Shown here piece after piece: positions 19,370 through 29,141 of a DNA stretch of 64,000 nt. Both the position numbers and the translations under genes were made by a program. How positions within the stretch are numbered: position 1 is the first letter of the stretch; every line of letters starts with the position of its first letter. The stretch comes from Neobacillus soli NBRC 102451 (GTDB lineage: Bacteria > Bacillota > Bacilli > Bacillales > Cytobacillaceae): the NCBI RefSeq assembly GCF_001591665.1, contig NZ_BCVI01000005.1, positions 62,001-126,000 on the forward strand, given 5' to 3'. The notes under the pieces were generated by a model. The model was not told the DNA's origin. It saw nothing but the letters and a program-made list of their open reading frames with translations, and did not search any database.

Positions 19370-20112
19370 GATAAGTCTGTTTTCCAGTGGGCTGTCAGCA
19401 TTTTATGGGCGAATTCCACGTTTTCTTCAGTGGGCGAATCAACATGGTTTAACTGGTATTCATGTCCAAGTGCTACCCACTTATAGACACCGAGTTTATG
19501 ATAGGGGAGGATTTCAATTTTTTGGACATTTTCAAGTGTTCCAATAAACTCTCCAAGATTTTGAAGATCTTCCGTCTCGTCTGTAACTGTAGGGACAAGA
19601 ACATGGCGTACCCAAACAGGAATTTCATGGTCTGATAAAAATTTGGCAAACTCAAGAATATGATCATTCGCCATTCCTGTCAGCTGAATGTGCTTTTTCC
19701 GATTGATATGTTTTAAATCAAGTAAAATAAGGTCAGTATACTTCAAAAGCTCTTCAAGCTGCTCTATAAAATGTTTTGCATGAGAGAAACACCCACCCGA
19801 AGAATCAATTGCTGTATGAATGCCTTTCTTTTTACATTCCTTGAATAATGCTGTTAGGAATGGAATTTGCAGCAGGGGTTCACCGCCACTAACTGTAATA
19901 CCCCCGCCTGAAGATTGAAGGAATGGAAGGTAGGACATTAGATCATCCATGATTTCGGAAACGGTCATTTCTTTCCCGCTGCCGATTTCCCAAGTATCAG
20001 CATTATGGCAAAACTGACAGCGCAGCAAACACCCTTGCGTAAAAATGACATAACGTATTCCAGGTCCGTCGACAGTTCCTAATGTTTCAATGGAATGAAT
20101 ATTTCCGTTCAT
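19354..20112 (-). CDS. pflA: Pyruvate formate-lyase activating enzyme
   Basis: Radical-SAM enzyme that installs the glycyl radical on PflB under anaerobiosis. 252 residues. TQGCLLRCQFCHN carries the CxxxCxxC [4Fe-4S] ligands near residue 30, and SGGGITVSGGEPLLQ is the family GGE region. It lies 63 bases downstream of pflB with a hairpin between them, so it is probably co-transcribed at a lower level. An Fnr box lies upstream of pflB. Confidence 0.95.
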   Translation of the reverse strand: MNGNIHSIETLGTVDGPGIRYVIFTQGCLLRCQFCHNADTWEIGSGKEMTVSEIMDDLMSYLPFLQSSGGGITVSGGEPLLQIPFLTALFKECKKKGIHTAIDSSGGCFSHAKHFIEQLEELLKYTDLILLDLKHINRKKHIQLTGMANDHILEFAKFLSDHEIPVWVRHVLVPTVTDETEDLQNLGEFIGTLENVQKIEILPYHKLGVYKWVALGHEYQLNHVDSPTEENVEFAHKMLTAHWKTDLSKKAD

Positions 20113-20138
20113 GGTAATGATCCCCTTTCATATGGGCA

Positions 20139-20164
20139 GAGGCTGGACCTAAAGGTCAGCCTCC
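20139..20164 (-). other. Hairpin between pflB and pflA
   Basis: GAGGCTGGACCT and AGGTCAGCCTC form a near-perfect stem in the 63-base intercistronic gap. It has no U-run, so it is more likely an mRNA-stabilising or processing element than a full terminator. Confidence 0.6.
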
Positions 20165-20175
20165 GTTATTCCTAG

Positions 20176-22401
20176 TTACATAGATTCATGGAAAGTGCGG
20201 TTAATAACATCAAGCTGTTGTTCTTTCGTTAATTTAATAAAGTTAACGGCATATCCTGAAACACGAATCGTTAATTGTGGATACAGTTCTGGATGTTCCA
20301 TTGCATCGATTAACGTTTCTCTATTAAAGACGTTTACATTAAGGTGATGGCCAGATTTGATTGTATAACCATCCAAGATGGACACTAAGTTACGAACTTG
20401 GCTTTCTTCTTCTTTTCCCAATGCTTTAGGTACTATCGAGAAGGTATTTGAAATACCATCCATTGCATAACTATATGGTAGCTTAGCAACAGAGGATAGG
20501 GAAGCTAATGTTCCTTTCGTATCACGGCCATGCATTGGGTTTGCACCCGGTGCAAAGGGTTCGCCTAGACGACGTCCATCGGGTGTATTACCTGTTTTCT
20601 TACCATAAACAACGTTTGATGTAATCGTCAAGACTGACAATGTATGCACAGAATTGCGATAGGTTTGGTGTTTCCGTAATTTTTTCATAAATGTTTTTAC
20701 GATTTCAACTGCAATGCTGTCAACACGATCATCGTTGTTTCCATATTTAGGAAAGTCTCCATTTGTTTCAAAATCAACAGCAATCCCTTTTTCGTCACGG
20801 ATTACTTTTACTTCACCGTATTTAATTGCACTCAGTGAGTCTGCAACAACACTCAAACCAGCAATTCCTGTTGCCATTGTACGAAGGATTTCCGTGTCAT
20901 GTAAGGCCATCTCAACTCTTTCATAGCTATATTTATCATGCATATAGTGAATGACATTTAAGGTATTAATGTAAAGTCCCGCAAGCCATTCCATCACTTG
21001 ATCAAATTTCTGCATTACTTCTTCGTAATTCAACACGTCCGCCGTGATTGGCTGAAATTGTGGGCCAACTTGGATTTTTAACTTTTCATCCATACCACCG
21101 TTAATGGAGTATAGAAGAGCTTTCGCTAAGTTCGCGCGAGCTCCGAAGAATTGCATTTGCTTTCCGATCTCCATGGCGGAAACGCAGCAGGCAATGCCGT
21201 AGTCATCCCCATATTCTGGGCGCATAATATCGTCATTTTCATATTGGATTGAGCTAGTTTTAATCGACATATTCGCACAATATTTTTTAAAGCTTTCAGG
21301 AAGCTGCGGTGACCAAAGTACTGTTAGGTTTGGCTCTGGTGCAGGTCCTAAATTATCTAATGTATGAAGGAAACGGAAAGAGCTCTTTGTTACAAGTGAG
21401 CGTCCGTCCAAAGACATACCGCCAATTGATTCTGTTACCCAGGTAGGGTCGCCGCTAAATAATTCGTTATAATCAGGTGTGCGGGCAAATTTTACAAGAC
21501 GAAGCTTCATAATAAAATGGTCAACAATCTCTTGTGCTGCTTCTTCTGTTAGTATTCCGTTTTGCAAATCTCTTTCAATATATATATCTAAGAAGGATGA
21601 CACGCGCCCTAAGCTCATTGCAGCACCATTTTGTTCTTTAATGGCTGCTAAATAACCGAAATATACCCATTGGAATGCCTCAACAGCATTTTTTGCGGGC
21701 TGGCTGATGTCAAATCCATAGCTATTTGCCATTTCCTTAAGTTCTTTCAATGCGCGGATTTGCTCAGCAATTTCCTCGCGTAGACGCATGTTTTCTTCTG
21801 TCATAACCTTACTTGTGTTTTTGTGATCCTTTAGCTTTTCTTGAATGAGGAAATTAACACCATATAATGCGACACGGCGATAATCTCCGATAATCCGTCC
21901 ACGGCCATATGCATCAGGAAGGCCTGTAATAATCGCTGCTTTACGTGCAAGCACCATTTCATCTGTATAGGCATCGAAAACACCTTGGTTATGGGTTTTA
22001 CGAAACTCCGTAAAGATTTTTTCAATTTCTGAATTTAATTGATAACCGTACGCTTCACAAGCTGCTTTAGCCATCCGAATCCCGCCGTACGGCTGCAGGG
22101 AGCGATTAAATGGTTTATCCGTTTGAACACCCACTACTTTTTCAAGGTCTTCATTAAGAAAACCAGGACCGTGTGAAGTAATAGTAGATACTGTTTCAGT
22201 GTCCATATCAAGTACGCCGCCATTTTCACGTTCCTGCTTTGTAAGCTCCATCACTTGCTCCCAAAGTTTGTTGGTTGCGTCTGTTGCATCAACTAAGAAT
22301 GAGTCGTCTCCTTCAAAAGGCGTGAAATTTTTCAAAATAAAGTCACGAACATTCACTTCTTTTGCCCATGTACCTTTTATAAATCCTTGCCATTGTTCCA
22401 T
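20176..22401 (-). CDS. pflB: Formate acetyltransferase (pyruvate formate-lyase)
   Basis: Converts pyruvate and CoA to acetyl-CoA and formate under oxygen limitation through a glycyl radical. 741 residues. The catalytic Cys-Cys pair is in [12 protein letters not shown], and the radical glycine in RVSGYAVNF (Gly716 by count), 26 residues from the end as in the family. GRMIG-type start features such as [12 protein letters not shown] are at the N terminus. First gene of the pflBA operon, with a perfect Fnr box about 80 bases upstream. Its product formate is the substrate of the formate dehydrogenase at 39971. Confidence 0.96.
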   Translation of the reverse strand: MEQWQGFIKGTWAKEVNVRDFILKNFTPFEGDDSFLVDATDATNKLWEQVMELTKQERENGGVLDMDTETVSTITSHGPGFLNEDLEKVVGVQTDKPFNRSLQPYGGIRMAKAACEAYGYQLNSEIEKIFTEFRKTHNQGVFDAYTDEMVLARKAAIITGLPDAYGRGRIIGDYRRVALYGVNFLIQEKLKDHKNTSKVMTEENMRLREEIAEQIRALKELKEMANSYGFDISQPAKNAVEAFQWVYFGYLAAIKEQNGAAMSLGRVSSFLDIYIERDLQNGILTEEAAQEIVDHFIMKLRLVKFARTPDYNELFSGDPTWVTESIGGMSLDGRSLVTKSSFRFLHTLDNLGPAPEPNLTVLWSPQLPESFKKYCANMSIKTSSIQYENDDIMRPEYGDDYGIACCVSAMEIGKQMQFFGARANLAKALLYSINGGMDEKLKIQVGPQFQPITADVLNYEEVMQKFDQVMEWLAGLYINTLNVIHYMHDKYSYERVEMALHDTEILRTMATGIAGLSVVADSLSAIKYGEVKVIRDEKGIAVDFETNGDFPKYGNNDDRVDSIAVEIVKTFMKKLRKHQTYRNSVHTLSVLTITSNVVYGKKTGNTPDGRRLGEPFAPGANPMHGRDTKGTLASLSSVAKLPYSYAMDGISNTFSIVPKALGKEEESQVRNLVSILDGYTIKSGHHLNVNVFNRETLIDAMEHPELYPQLTIRVSGYAVNFIKLTKEQQLDVINRTFHESM

Positions 22402-22454
22402 TATTTTTCACCTCTTAAGTTTTTGAAAAAATATATAACAGATTTGCTATTTCT

Positions 22455-22497
22455 ATCTTAATATCAGTATAACAGGACAGATGTGAAAAGTGTCACA
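22455..22497 (-). promoter_or_regulatory. Fnr box and promoter of pflBA
   Basis: TGTGA-AAAGTG-TCACA at 22482-22497 is an exact match to the Fnr consensus TGTGA-N6-TCACA. With the box centred at -41.5, TAAGAT at 22455-22460 (minus strand) fits as the -10; TATACT at 22466-22471 is an alternative. This is a class II activator arrangement for anaerobic induction. Confidence 0.85.
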
Positions 22498-22737
22498 TGA
22501 AAAAAGGGTAATTGTTAAGATATTGTGAAGTGCTGCTATCAAAGGGTTTTTTTGCCTTGAATTTGAATATTTTATGAACGATAATATCTGATTTTATAAT
22601 CTGTATTATAAAAAGGAGAAAAATATAGAAAACTGTTATATAAGACAAAGGCAATAATATCAACGTTTCAATAGTGGAAATTTATGAAACAGACCCCCTT
22701 AATGCAAGGAAAAGAACAGGAAGAAGTTCTCCTGCTC

Positions 22738-23190
22738 TTAATCAACAACAATATAAGCAATCATTGGACCATTATGTGCGCGATCTCCATGAACCTCGCA
22801 AATGAGACGGTAGGTACCTTCTTTATTGAAATGCAGTGGAACAACCGTTTCTTCCCCTTTTTTTACAATCCCTTTAATCTTTGTTCCTTCAATATAGAAA
22901 GGATGCTCCTCACCGTTGATTCCGCTAATAAACAGCCTTACTTTTTCCCCTTTTTCTAAAGAGATGGTACCAGGGTCCCAGCGATAAGCTTCAATTTCCT
23001 TGCCATTTTTCATTTTTGTCTTGAATTCCGCTGTAACCATGTGGATTTCGCGGATTTTTTCCTTTGAAAGTTGATTAAAGACAGCTGTGTCTCCTGCTTT
23101 TAACATAAACCAGGCTGATATCGATGCAAGCACGACACCTACCGCTAAAAAGAAAAGCAGTGTCTCCTTTTTTATTACTAAAAATTTCAT
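22738..23190 (-). CDS. Membrane-anchored cupredoxin-domain protein
   Basis: 150 residues: one N-terminal transmembrane helix (about 9-29) and an exported domain resembling cytochrome oxidase subunit II/plastocyanin folds. EEHPFYIEG supplies a His, and CEVHGDRAHNGPM supplies Cys, His and Met for a single type-1-like copper site; the CuA spacing Cys-x3-Cys is absent. It stands alone between pflB and mprF. It may carry electrons to, or copper for, a terminal reductase; substrate not known. A 311-base gap to pflB holds the Fnr promoter and a 20-base inverted repeat (22593-22612), with no gene seen. Confidence 0.72.
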   Translation of the reverse strand: MKFLVIKKETLLFFLAVGVVLASISAWFMLKAGDTAVFNQLSKEKIREIHMVTAEFKTKMKNGKEIEAYRWDPGTISLEKGEKVRLFISGINGEEHPFYIEGTKIKGIVKKGEETVVPLHFNKEGTYRLICEVHGDRAHNGPMIAYIVVD

Positions 23191-23436
23191 AAGCGCCTCC
23201 CTTAATTTGTCCTATTTAATACTTATGCAGGGCAGGCTACTAAACTTGTCTCTTTTTTAAACTTTTACACCATTGTTTTTAAATATACGGCTGCAATTAA
23301 ACGCTGAGCTATGATTGTACATTAAATAAAATGTCTACAATAATAATAAATACACTTAAATTAGAGGAATATTTCTTTGTTTTTCCTATAGAAAAGTTTA
23401 TAGTAAAATCAGGAATAAAAATAGGTGGTTATTTTG

Positions 23437-25965
23437 TTGGGGATTAGAAAAGAAAAAATATTAAAAGTTGTTAAGTTTATTTTCCCGCTGTTACTTTTGA
23501 TTTTTGCTATTGTAGAAATGAAAAAATTCACAAGAGATTTTAATGGTCAGTTATTAAGAAACGAACTTAATCAGCTGAATGCCGGGACATTAGTATTGAT
23601 TTTAGCTATTACCTTTGCGGCTGTTTTACCCATGTTGATGTACGATGTGATACTAGTCCGGATCTTAAAGTTAAAGGTTCCTAAAAGGGAATTATTGGAG
23701 CAATCATTCATAGCCAATTCCTTTTCGAACTTAATCGGCTTTGGTGGATTAATAGGGGCCATGTTAAGGACTTATTTCTTTCACAAGCTTGAACAGGATA
23801 AGCGAAAACTTTTAGGGATAATTGCTACAGTGTCCCTTTTTTACTTAACGGGGATTTCTGTGCTATCGTGGATTGTAACCATTAGATATCGTCACTTTCC
23901 CCTGTTTATCGATACAAAATGGCTCTATTTTGCCGTTTTAGGTTTAGGTTTATACTTACCTGTTTTCCTATTCATACATATAATAAAGTCGAAAAAGAGT
24001 AACCATACGTTGATAACCGCCAAAGTAGCGGCAAAACTAGTCTTAGTTTCCATAGTTGAGTGGCTTGCTGTGTTTATCGCTATTTGGATATTAAGCAGAT
24101 TATTGGGAATTCCTATTTCTTTTGAAAATTTATTCCCTGTTTATATTGTTGCCGCCTGTGCCGGTATTATAAGTATGATCCCAGGTGGGCTGGGTTCTTT
24201 TGATTTGGTATTTATCTGGGGGATGCAGGATTTACAAGTACCTGAAGAGAAGGTCCTCGTTCTGCTATTATTTTACCGGATTGGCTATTACTTCGTTCCA
24301 TTTATTATCAGCCTAGTTTTCTTTGTTAAGCTCTATTGGGAAAAATGGAACCAATCATGGAATTACCTGCCGAAAGCGATTATTCAAGGATTAAGTCATA
24401 TCATCTTAACGATACTTGTTTTCTTATCCGGTTTAATCCTGCTTTTATCGGCAAGTGTGCCGGGTATTATGTCCAGGCTAAAGATAGCTCAAGAGCTTTT
24501 ATCATTTCCAATTATTAACGTTTCCCATCAATTATCTGTAGCGGCTGGATTTTTGCTGCTAGGTTTATCACGCGGTATCGAATATAATGTGAAAAGGGCA
24601 TATGAGTTGTCGATGTTTGCCCTGATTCTCGCAGCACTATTCTCCATTTTTAAAGGGATTGATTATGAAGAAGCGATTTTTTTAATTATCGTAGCGCTGT
24701 TACTTAGGGTATCAAAAGGTCAATTTTATCGGGAAAGTTACGTGCTGACATGGGGAAAAACGATTTTTGACTTTACTGTCATTCTTATTATTACTTCTAT
24801 GTATCTAATAATAGGGTATATTAATTTACCCATCTCTAAATTTACAATCCCGCCAAAACTTCTACCTTATGTGATTGTCGATTATCGGGATTTGTTTACG
24901 AGTGCAATTATAGGACTTGTTATAGCATTATTGATTCTTTTAACGGGATACTTAATCAGTTTGCCTAAAAAGTGGAAGTTGGAAAAATCCCTTGGCCAGG
25001 AAAAAGAAATTATTAATCATTTAACGAAGTATCAGGGAAAGGTGTTGTCCCATTTAATCCTTTTACATGATAAATTCATTTTTTGGAACAGCACTAAAAA
25101 TGTTTTAATACCTTTTCAACAATATGCAGACAAATTAGTTATTCTTGGAGACCCGATAGGTGAAAAAAGTGAATTATCCAATGCGATTGAAGAATTTCAG
25201 GATATCGCCGACCTATACGGTTTTACTCCCGTTTTTTATCAGGCTAGTGATGATATGCTGCCCTACCTTCACGGACATGGCTTTGCCTTTTTTAAATTAG
25301 GCGAGGAGGCCTTTGTCAACTTAAAAACTTTCTCCTTATCAGGATCCAAAATGAAGGGGCTGCGGTCATTAAGAAATAAATTTGTGCGGGAAAACTATTC
25401 GTTTGAATTAGTAAAACCCCCTTTTTCAAAAGACCTATTGGCTGAATTAGAAGAGATTTCAAACGAATGGCTTCAGGGAAGAACCGAAAAGGGTTTCTCA
25501 CTAGGTTTCTTTGATGAAGATTATTTAAATAAAGCGCCAATTGCGATTGTGAAAGATGAAAATAAACAAACGCTTGGCTTTATGAGCATCATGTATGTTT
25601 ATGATGATTTTCAAACCATTTCTGTTGATTTAATGAGATTTAAACCTGAAGTCCAGTCAGGCGTGGTTGATTTCCTTTTTCTTTGTTTATTTGATTGGGC
25701 AAAAAAGCAGGGTTATGAACGCTTTAATATGGGAATGGCACCTCTAGCTAATGTGGGATTATCGAAATTTTCCTTTTTAAGTGAGAAAATTGCCGCGCAA
25801 ATTTTTCTGCACGGACACTTTATTTATCACTTCCAGGGTTTGCGGAAATTCAAAGAAAAATATACAAATAGTTGGGAGCCTAAATATTTGGCTTATCGAA
25901 GAAGATCTTCATTACCATTTATAATGGCACAGATTACCTTATTGATATCGAAAAAAAGGGCATAA
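23437..25965 (+). CDS. mprF: Phosphatidylglycerol lysyltransferase MprF
   Basis: Adds lysine from Lys-tRNA to phosphatidylglycerol and flips the product outward, lowering membrane charge and giving resistance to cationic peptides. About 842 residues. The N-terminal flippase domain has many transmembrane helices (about 5-500), with FIANSFSNLIGFGGLIGA and SMIPGGLGSFDL. The C-terminal cytoplasmic GNAT-like transferase domain (about 540-835) has ILGDPIGEKSE and FNMGMAPLANVG. The start is TTG at 23437, eight bases after AGGTGG; a GTG at 23425 in frame overlaps that site, so the exact start is uncertain. No adjacent operon partner. Confidence 0.92.
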   Translation: MGIRKEKILKVVKFIFPLLLLIFAIVEMKKFTRDFNGQLLRNELNQLNAGTLVLILAITFAAVLPMLMYDVILVRILKLKVPKRELLEQSFIANSFSNLIGFGGLIGAMLRTYFFHKLEQDKRKLLGIIATVSLFYLTGISVLSWIVTIRYRHFPLFIDTKWLYFAVLGLGLYLPVFLFIHIIKSKKSNHTLITAKVAAKLVLVSIVEWLAVFIAIWILSRLLGIPISFENLFPVYIVAACAGIISMIPGGLGSFDLVFIWGMQDLQVPEEKVLVLLLFYRIGYYFVPFIISLVFFVKLYWEKWNQSWNYLPKAIIQGLSHIILTILVFLSGLILLLSASVPGIMSRLKIAQELLSFPIINVSHQLSVAAGFLLLGLSRGIEYNVKRAYELSMFALILAALFSIFKGIDYEEAIFLIIVALLLRVSKGQFYRESYVLTWGKTIFDFTVILIITSMYLIIGYINLPISKFTIPPKLLPYVIVDYRDLFTSAIIGLVIALLILLTGYLISLPKKWKLEKSLGQEKEIINHLTKYQGKVLSHLILLHDKFIFWNSTKNVLIPFQQYADKLVILGDPIGEKSELSNAIEEFQDIADLYGFTPVFYQASDDMLPYLHGHGFAFFKLGEEAFVNLKTFSLSGSKMKGLRSLRNKFVRENYSFELVKPPFSKDLLAELEEISNEWLQGRTEKGFSLGFFDEDYLNKAPIAIVKDENKQTLGFMSIMYVYDDFQTISVDLMRFKPEVQSGVVDFLFLCLFDWAKKQGYERFNMGMAPLANVGLSKFSFLSEKIAAQIFLHGHFIYHFQGLRKFKEKYTNSWEPKYLAYRRRSSLPFIMAQITLLISKKRA

Positions 25966-25973
25966 AATGGTTG

Positions 25974-26003
25974 AACCGGCAGGGTATACCTGTCGGTTTT
26001 TTT
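25974..26003 (+). terminator. Terminator after mprF
   Basis: AACCGGCAGG and CCTGTCGGTT form a stem followed by seven T. Confidence 0.88.
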
Positions 26004-26089
26004 ACCAATTTTACAAAAACTATTTATCTATTCATGGTGATTCTGTTAAAATCAAATAGAAATAAATGTAAGGGTTAAGGTGTCATCCA

Positions 26090-27247
26090 ATGAAAAAATT
26101 GTTTTCTTTCTTCATCATTATATTATTGATATTTTCCAGTCAATTAAACGCAATTGCTGCAAAAAATCAGCACCTAGCTTTAAAAAGCAAGGGAGCCGTT
26201 CTATTAGATTCTGAAACTGGTGCTGTTCTCTATGCGAAGAATGCTGATAAAAGACTGTACCCTGCAAGTCTTACCAAAATTGCAACCGCTATCTATGCGA
26301 TTGAGAAAGGAAATTTAGATAGCATAGTGACGGTTAGTAAAAATGCCGTGGAACAAGACGGTACAAGGGTATATTTAATTGAAGGCGAACAAATTACATT
26401 GAAGAAGCTTATTCAAGGGATGCTTATCAACTCAGGTAATGATGCAGCCGTTGCCATCGCCGAGCATATTGACGGCAGCGTTGAGCGTTTTGCCGCCAAT
26501 TTGAATAGGTATTTAAAAACGACGGTTGGTGTAAATAATACGAATTTTTCTAATCCTAATGGACTGTTTGCTAAAAACCATTATACGACCGCAATGGATT
26601 TAGCAATAATAACAAATTACGCCATCAAGAACCCCGTTTTTACTGAGATATTTGGAACAAAAGTACTTAAATGGGAAGGGAAGTCCTGGAAAACCACGCT
26701 CCTCACCCACCACCGCATGCTTAAAGGGGAGTTACCCTATAAAGGTATAACTGGAGGGAAAACAGGCTTTACGACTGAAGCAAAACAAACACTGGCAACG
26801 ACTGCTGACAACGGGAAGCTTAAGTTGACAGCTATTGTCCTAAATTCTGACCAAAAGAAAGATAAATATGACGACACAGCCATTTTATTTGATTATGGTT
26901 TTAAAACGTTTCACCATGTGACGCTAAAGCAGGGTGAAATTTTTAAAATGGATACTAAAGAATATTATCCTGAAAATGACACAGTCATCACAGAAAATGT
27001 AAATGGCTGTATTAAAAGGTTAAATAACGGAGGGGCACTATCGATAGAAAATAATAATGGTCAAGTGATCCAGCTAGTATCGCTTAAATATAAGGAGCCT
27101 ATGCCCAAGAAGGTACCGAAAAAGATTGAGAAGCCAACAGAAAATAAACAGCAGCTTTACGGAGCTAATGCTTTATATGGGATTATCTTCATTGCAGCCG
27201 CAGGGGTCTTGATCGGTGTTCGAAAGAAATTTACTCGAGGATACTAA
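26090..27247 (+). CDS. D-alanyl-D-alanine carboxypeptidase (low-mass PBP)
   Basis: Trims the terminal D-Ala of peptidoglycan pentapeptides. 385 residues: signal peptide (about 1-23), then the penicillin-binding serine peptidase domain with SxxK in YPASLTKIAT, SGN in INSGNDAA and KTG in GGKTGFT. A PBP5_C-like beta domain follows (about 275-345), and a C-terminal membrane helix (about 360-378) anchors the enzyme. It is of the DacB/DacF/PBP5 class; which paralogue (vegetative or sporulation) cannot be decided from sequence. Confidence 0.9.
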   Translation: MKKLFSFFIIILLIFSSQLNAIAAKNQHLALKSKGAVLLDSETGAVLYAKNADKRLYPASLTKIATAIYAIEKGNLDSIVTVSKNAVEQDGTRVYLIEGEQITLKKLIQGMLINSGNDAAVAIAEHIDGSVERFAANLNRYLKTTVGVNNTNFSNPNGLFAKNHYTTAMDLAIITNYAIKNPVFTEIFGTKVLKWEGKSWKTTLLTHHRMLKGELPYKGITGGKTGFTTEAKQTLATTADNGKLKLTAIVLNSDQKKDKYDDTAILFDYGFKTFHHVTLKQGEIFKMDTKEYYPENDTVITENVNGCIKRLNNGGALSIENNNGQVIQLVSLKYKEPMPKKVPKKIEKPTENKQQLYGANALYGIIFIAAAGVLIGVRKKFTRGY

Positions 27248-27256
27248 CTGTTTACT

Positions 27257-27300
27257 TAATAAGCCATGGAAAGGATGATTCCTTTTCATGGCTTATTTTT
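27257..27300. terminator. Bidirectional terminator, carboxypeptidase/modB
   Basis: AATAAGCCATGGAAAGG and CCTTTTCATGGCTTATT form a long stem with A- and T-runs on either side. The modB stop lies within it. Confidence 0.85.
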
Positions 27301-27958
27301 GTGTTACATTTGTTGCAAATAGCATAAGGGCTGAGAGCAAAACCATAGAAATAACCAAGAGCCAAGCCAAATTCATATTTCCAGATTCCATGGCGACATA
27401 AATGGCTGTAGGAGCTGTTTGTGTCTTCCCGGGGATGTTACCAGCGAACATGAATGTGGCACCAAATTCACCTAGTGCTCTTGCGAAGCTTAGGACTAAT
27501 CCGGTAATAATGGACTTTGTTGATAATGGCAGGGTAACAAGGAAAAATACATTCCATTCGTTAGCCCCATCAACCCTGGCTGCCTCTTCAATCCCTTTAT
27601 CGACGGACTGAAAACCAATTTTTACCGTTTGATACATTAGCGGAAATGCGACAATGGTCGAAGCAATCACTGCGGCCAAGGGAGTAAAAATAACAGAACG
27701 TGCAAACAGTTCTTCAATCAATATCCCAACAGGGCTATTCCTGCCGAAAAAGAAAATCAATAAAAATCCAATCACCGTTGGCGGCAAAACTATCGGAAGC
27801 ATCAGAAAGGTTTCGACTAATATTTTCCCCTTGAAATGCCTATCTGATAAGATCCGCCCAAATAATATCCCGATAACAAACACGAGGGTGACTGAAATAG
27901 ACGCTACTTTTAGCGATAATAAGATGGGGGTCCAGAATTCATTCTGCATTATGTACAT
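27293..27958 (-). CDS. modB: Molybdate ABC transporter permease ModB
   Basis: Inner-membrane permease for molybdate. About 221 residues with five or six hydrophobic helices. ALGEFGATFMFAGNIPGKTQT-like signature, with the EAA loop EEAARVDGANEWNVF, identifies ModB over other binding-protein permeases. It is odd that neither modA (binding protein) nor modC (ATPase) is adjacent; upstream is 180 bases without a gene. The ribosome site is poor, and both TTG 27961 and ATG 27958 are possible. Molybdenum is needed by the formate dehydrogenase at 39971. Confidence 0.85.
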   Translation of the reverse strand: MYIMQNEFWTPILLSLKVASISVTLVFVIGILFGRILSDRHFKGKILVETFLMLPIVLPPTVIGFLLIFFFGRNSPVGILIEELFARSVIFTPLAAVIASTIVAFPLMYQTVKIGFQSVDKGIEEAARVDGANEWNVFFLVTLPLSTKSIITGLVLSFARALGEFGATFMFAGNIPGKTQTAPTAIYVAMESGNMNLAWLLVISMVLLSALMLFATNVTQK

Positions 27959-28110
27959 CAATCCAATACTTTAAACCTATATTTTTGAAAAATTGTTCTT
28001 GCCTTTTAACTTTGTAAATAATCATAAATTAGGAAGCCTGCTAATTTGGCATATAATCATTCATAAATCATTATAGCTAAAGGAACTCAATCATTAAAGG
28101 CAGAAATCCA

Positions 28111-28137
28111 AAAAAACTGCCATTCGGCAGTTTTTTT
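28111..28137. terminator. Bidirectional terminator
   Basis: AAAAAACTGCC and GGCAGTTTTTTT with a four-base loop. On the minus strand it ends the gerPA-like gene. Confidence 0.88.
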
Positions 28138-28145
28138 AGGAATAC

Positions 28146-28409
28146 TTACGCTTGATCAAAATTAATAGGGCGTGAATCAAATGAAGCGGGAGAGTCGATT
28201 TGATCTTTGTCATCAACAAAACTTCGTGTTCCCACGAAATCACTTTTATCCCCAAAGTTTTGCCCGTATCCTTGGTTCTTTTTATCGGAATTATGCCATT
28301 CTGCTAAAAGATTTTGACCAATATTTACGGCTGAGGCATTTTCGAAGGAATTAATTTTAATCATGAAGATATTAATATTTATATATGGAGCCGGAGCTGG
28401 CATGGTCAT
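28146..28409 (-). CDS. GerPA/GerPF-family spore germination protein
   Basis: 87 residues. ININIFMIKINSFENASAVN followed by NIGQNLLAEWH and NQGYGQNFGD is the pattern of the short GerPA/GerPF-like proteins needed for germinants to reach receptors through the coat. GGAGGAGATGACC precedes the ATG. The neighbouring Hsp20 and GerPC-like genes on the other strand share a spore theme. It is outside a full gerP operon, so it is a paralogue, not the canonical gene. Confidence 0.75.
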   Translation of the reverse strand: MTMPAPAPYININIFMIKINSFENASAVNIGQNLLAEWHNSDKKNQGYGQNFGDKSDFVGTRSFVDDKDQIDSPASFDSRPINFDQA

Positions 28410-28567
28410 CTCCTCCTTAACCTTGCTTTTAAATATATGCCATTTCTGAACGATTATGAAGGAAGAGTAATATATGGATTAAATGATGAAGACATTTCGT
28501 ATCATGGTAGAAGGGGAGAAATCGCGTTACTTTTATTTTTTAAAAAGGAACAAAAGGGGGTGTATTG

Positions 28568-29056
28568 ATGGATATGGAAAAATTAAAACAATGGATGGAT
28601 GTTGCCAAGAATATGCATGGGGGCGAATTCTGGAATAATATTTTTGACCAGGAATTCACCAAGCAATTTATGAATGAACAACAGTTTAAATCACCCGAAA
28701 CAAACAGTGAAAGGCAGCCGGTACAGGAAGACAAAAATTCACGGCCATTTCCCGTAATCGATGTATTAGAGGGTGAGAAGGAAGTGATTATCATCATCGA
28801 ACTTCCGGGGGTAATGAAAGAGAATATTGAATTAGGGCTTAATGGCAATATTCTAACCATTAAAGGTAAGGCGCTGCCAATCCATCCACAATTAAATACA
28901 ACCTATTCTGAACGATTTTATGGCGAATTTCAGAGACAGATTACATTATCTGATACCGTCAGTCCCAATCAGTTGAGTGCTAAATTTTGGAACGGGTTAT
29001 TATTTGTAAGTTATCAACGTATAGTCGAAAAGGGCGAAATCATTCCAATTGACTAG
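28568..29056 (+). CDS. Hsp20/alpha-crystallin family protein (spore-coat type)
   Basis: A small heat-shock-type chaperone of 162 residues. The variable N-terminal arm (about 1-55) precedes an alpha-crystallin domain (PVIDVLEGEKEVIIIIELPG, then NILTIKGKA and WNGLLFVSYQR). In Bacillus such proteins include CotM/CotP-like coat components as well as stress chaperones; the neighbours suggest the former. ATG at 28568 sits about eight bases after AGGGGG; TTG at 28565 is the alternative. It overlaps the next open frame slightly. Confidence 0.83.
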   Translation: MDMEKLKQWMDVAKNMHGGEFWNNIFDQEFTKQFMNEQQFKSPETNSERQPVQEDKNSRPFPVIDVLEGEKEVIIIIELPGVMKENIELGLNGNILTIKGKALPIHPQLNTTYSERFYGEFQRQITLSDTVSPNQLSAKFWNGLLFVSYQRIVEKGEIIPID

Positions 29057-29141
29057 TAAACCAGTTTTGTTTTTAAAAGTGGACATGTTAAGCTGTTTTT
29101 CCCATATAAATGAAAATAAGGTGCAGAATAAGGGAGCGTTT

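Noticed and set aside
22684-22959. 91-codon frame antisense to the cupredoxin gene
   Set aside because: It has no ribosome site and its composition mirrors the opposite strand gene.
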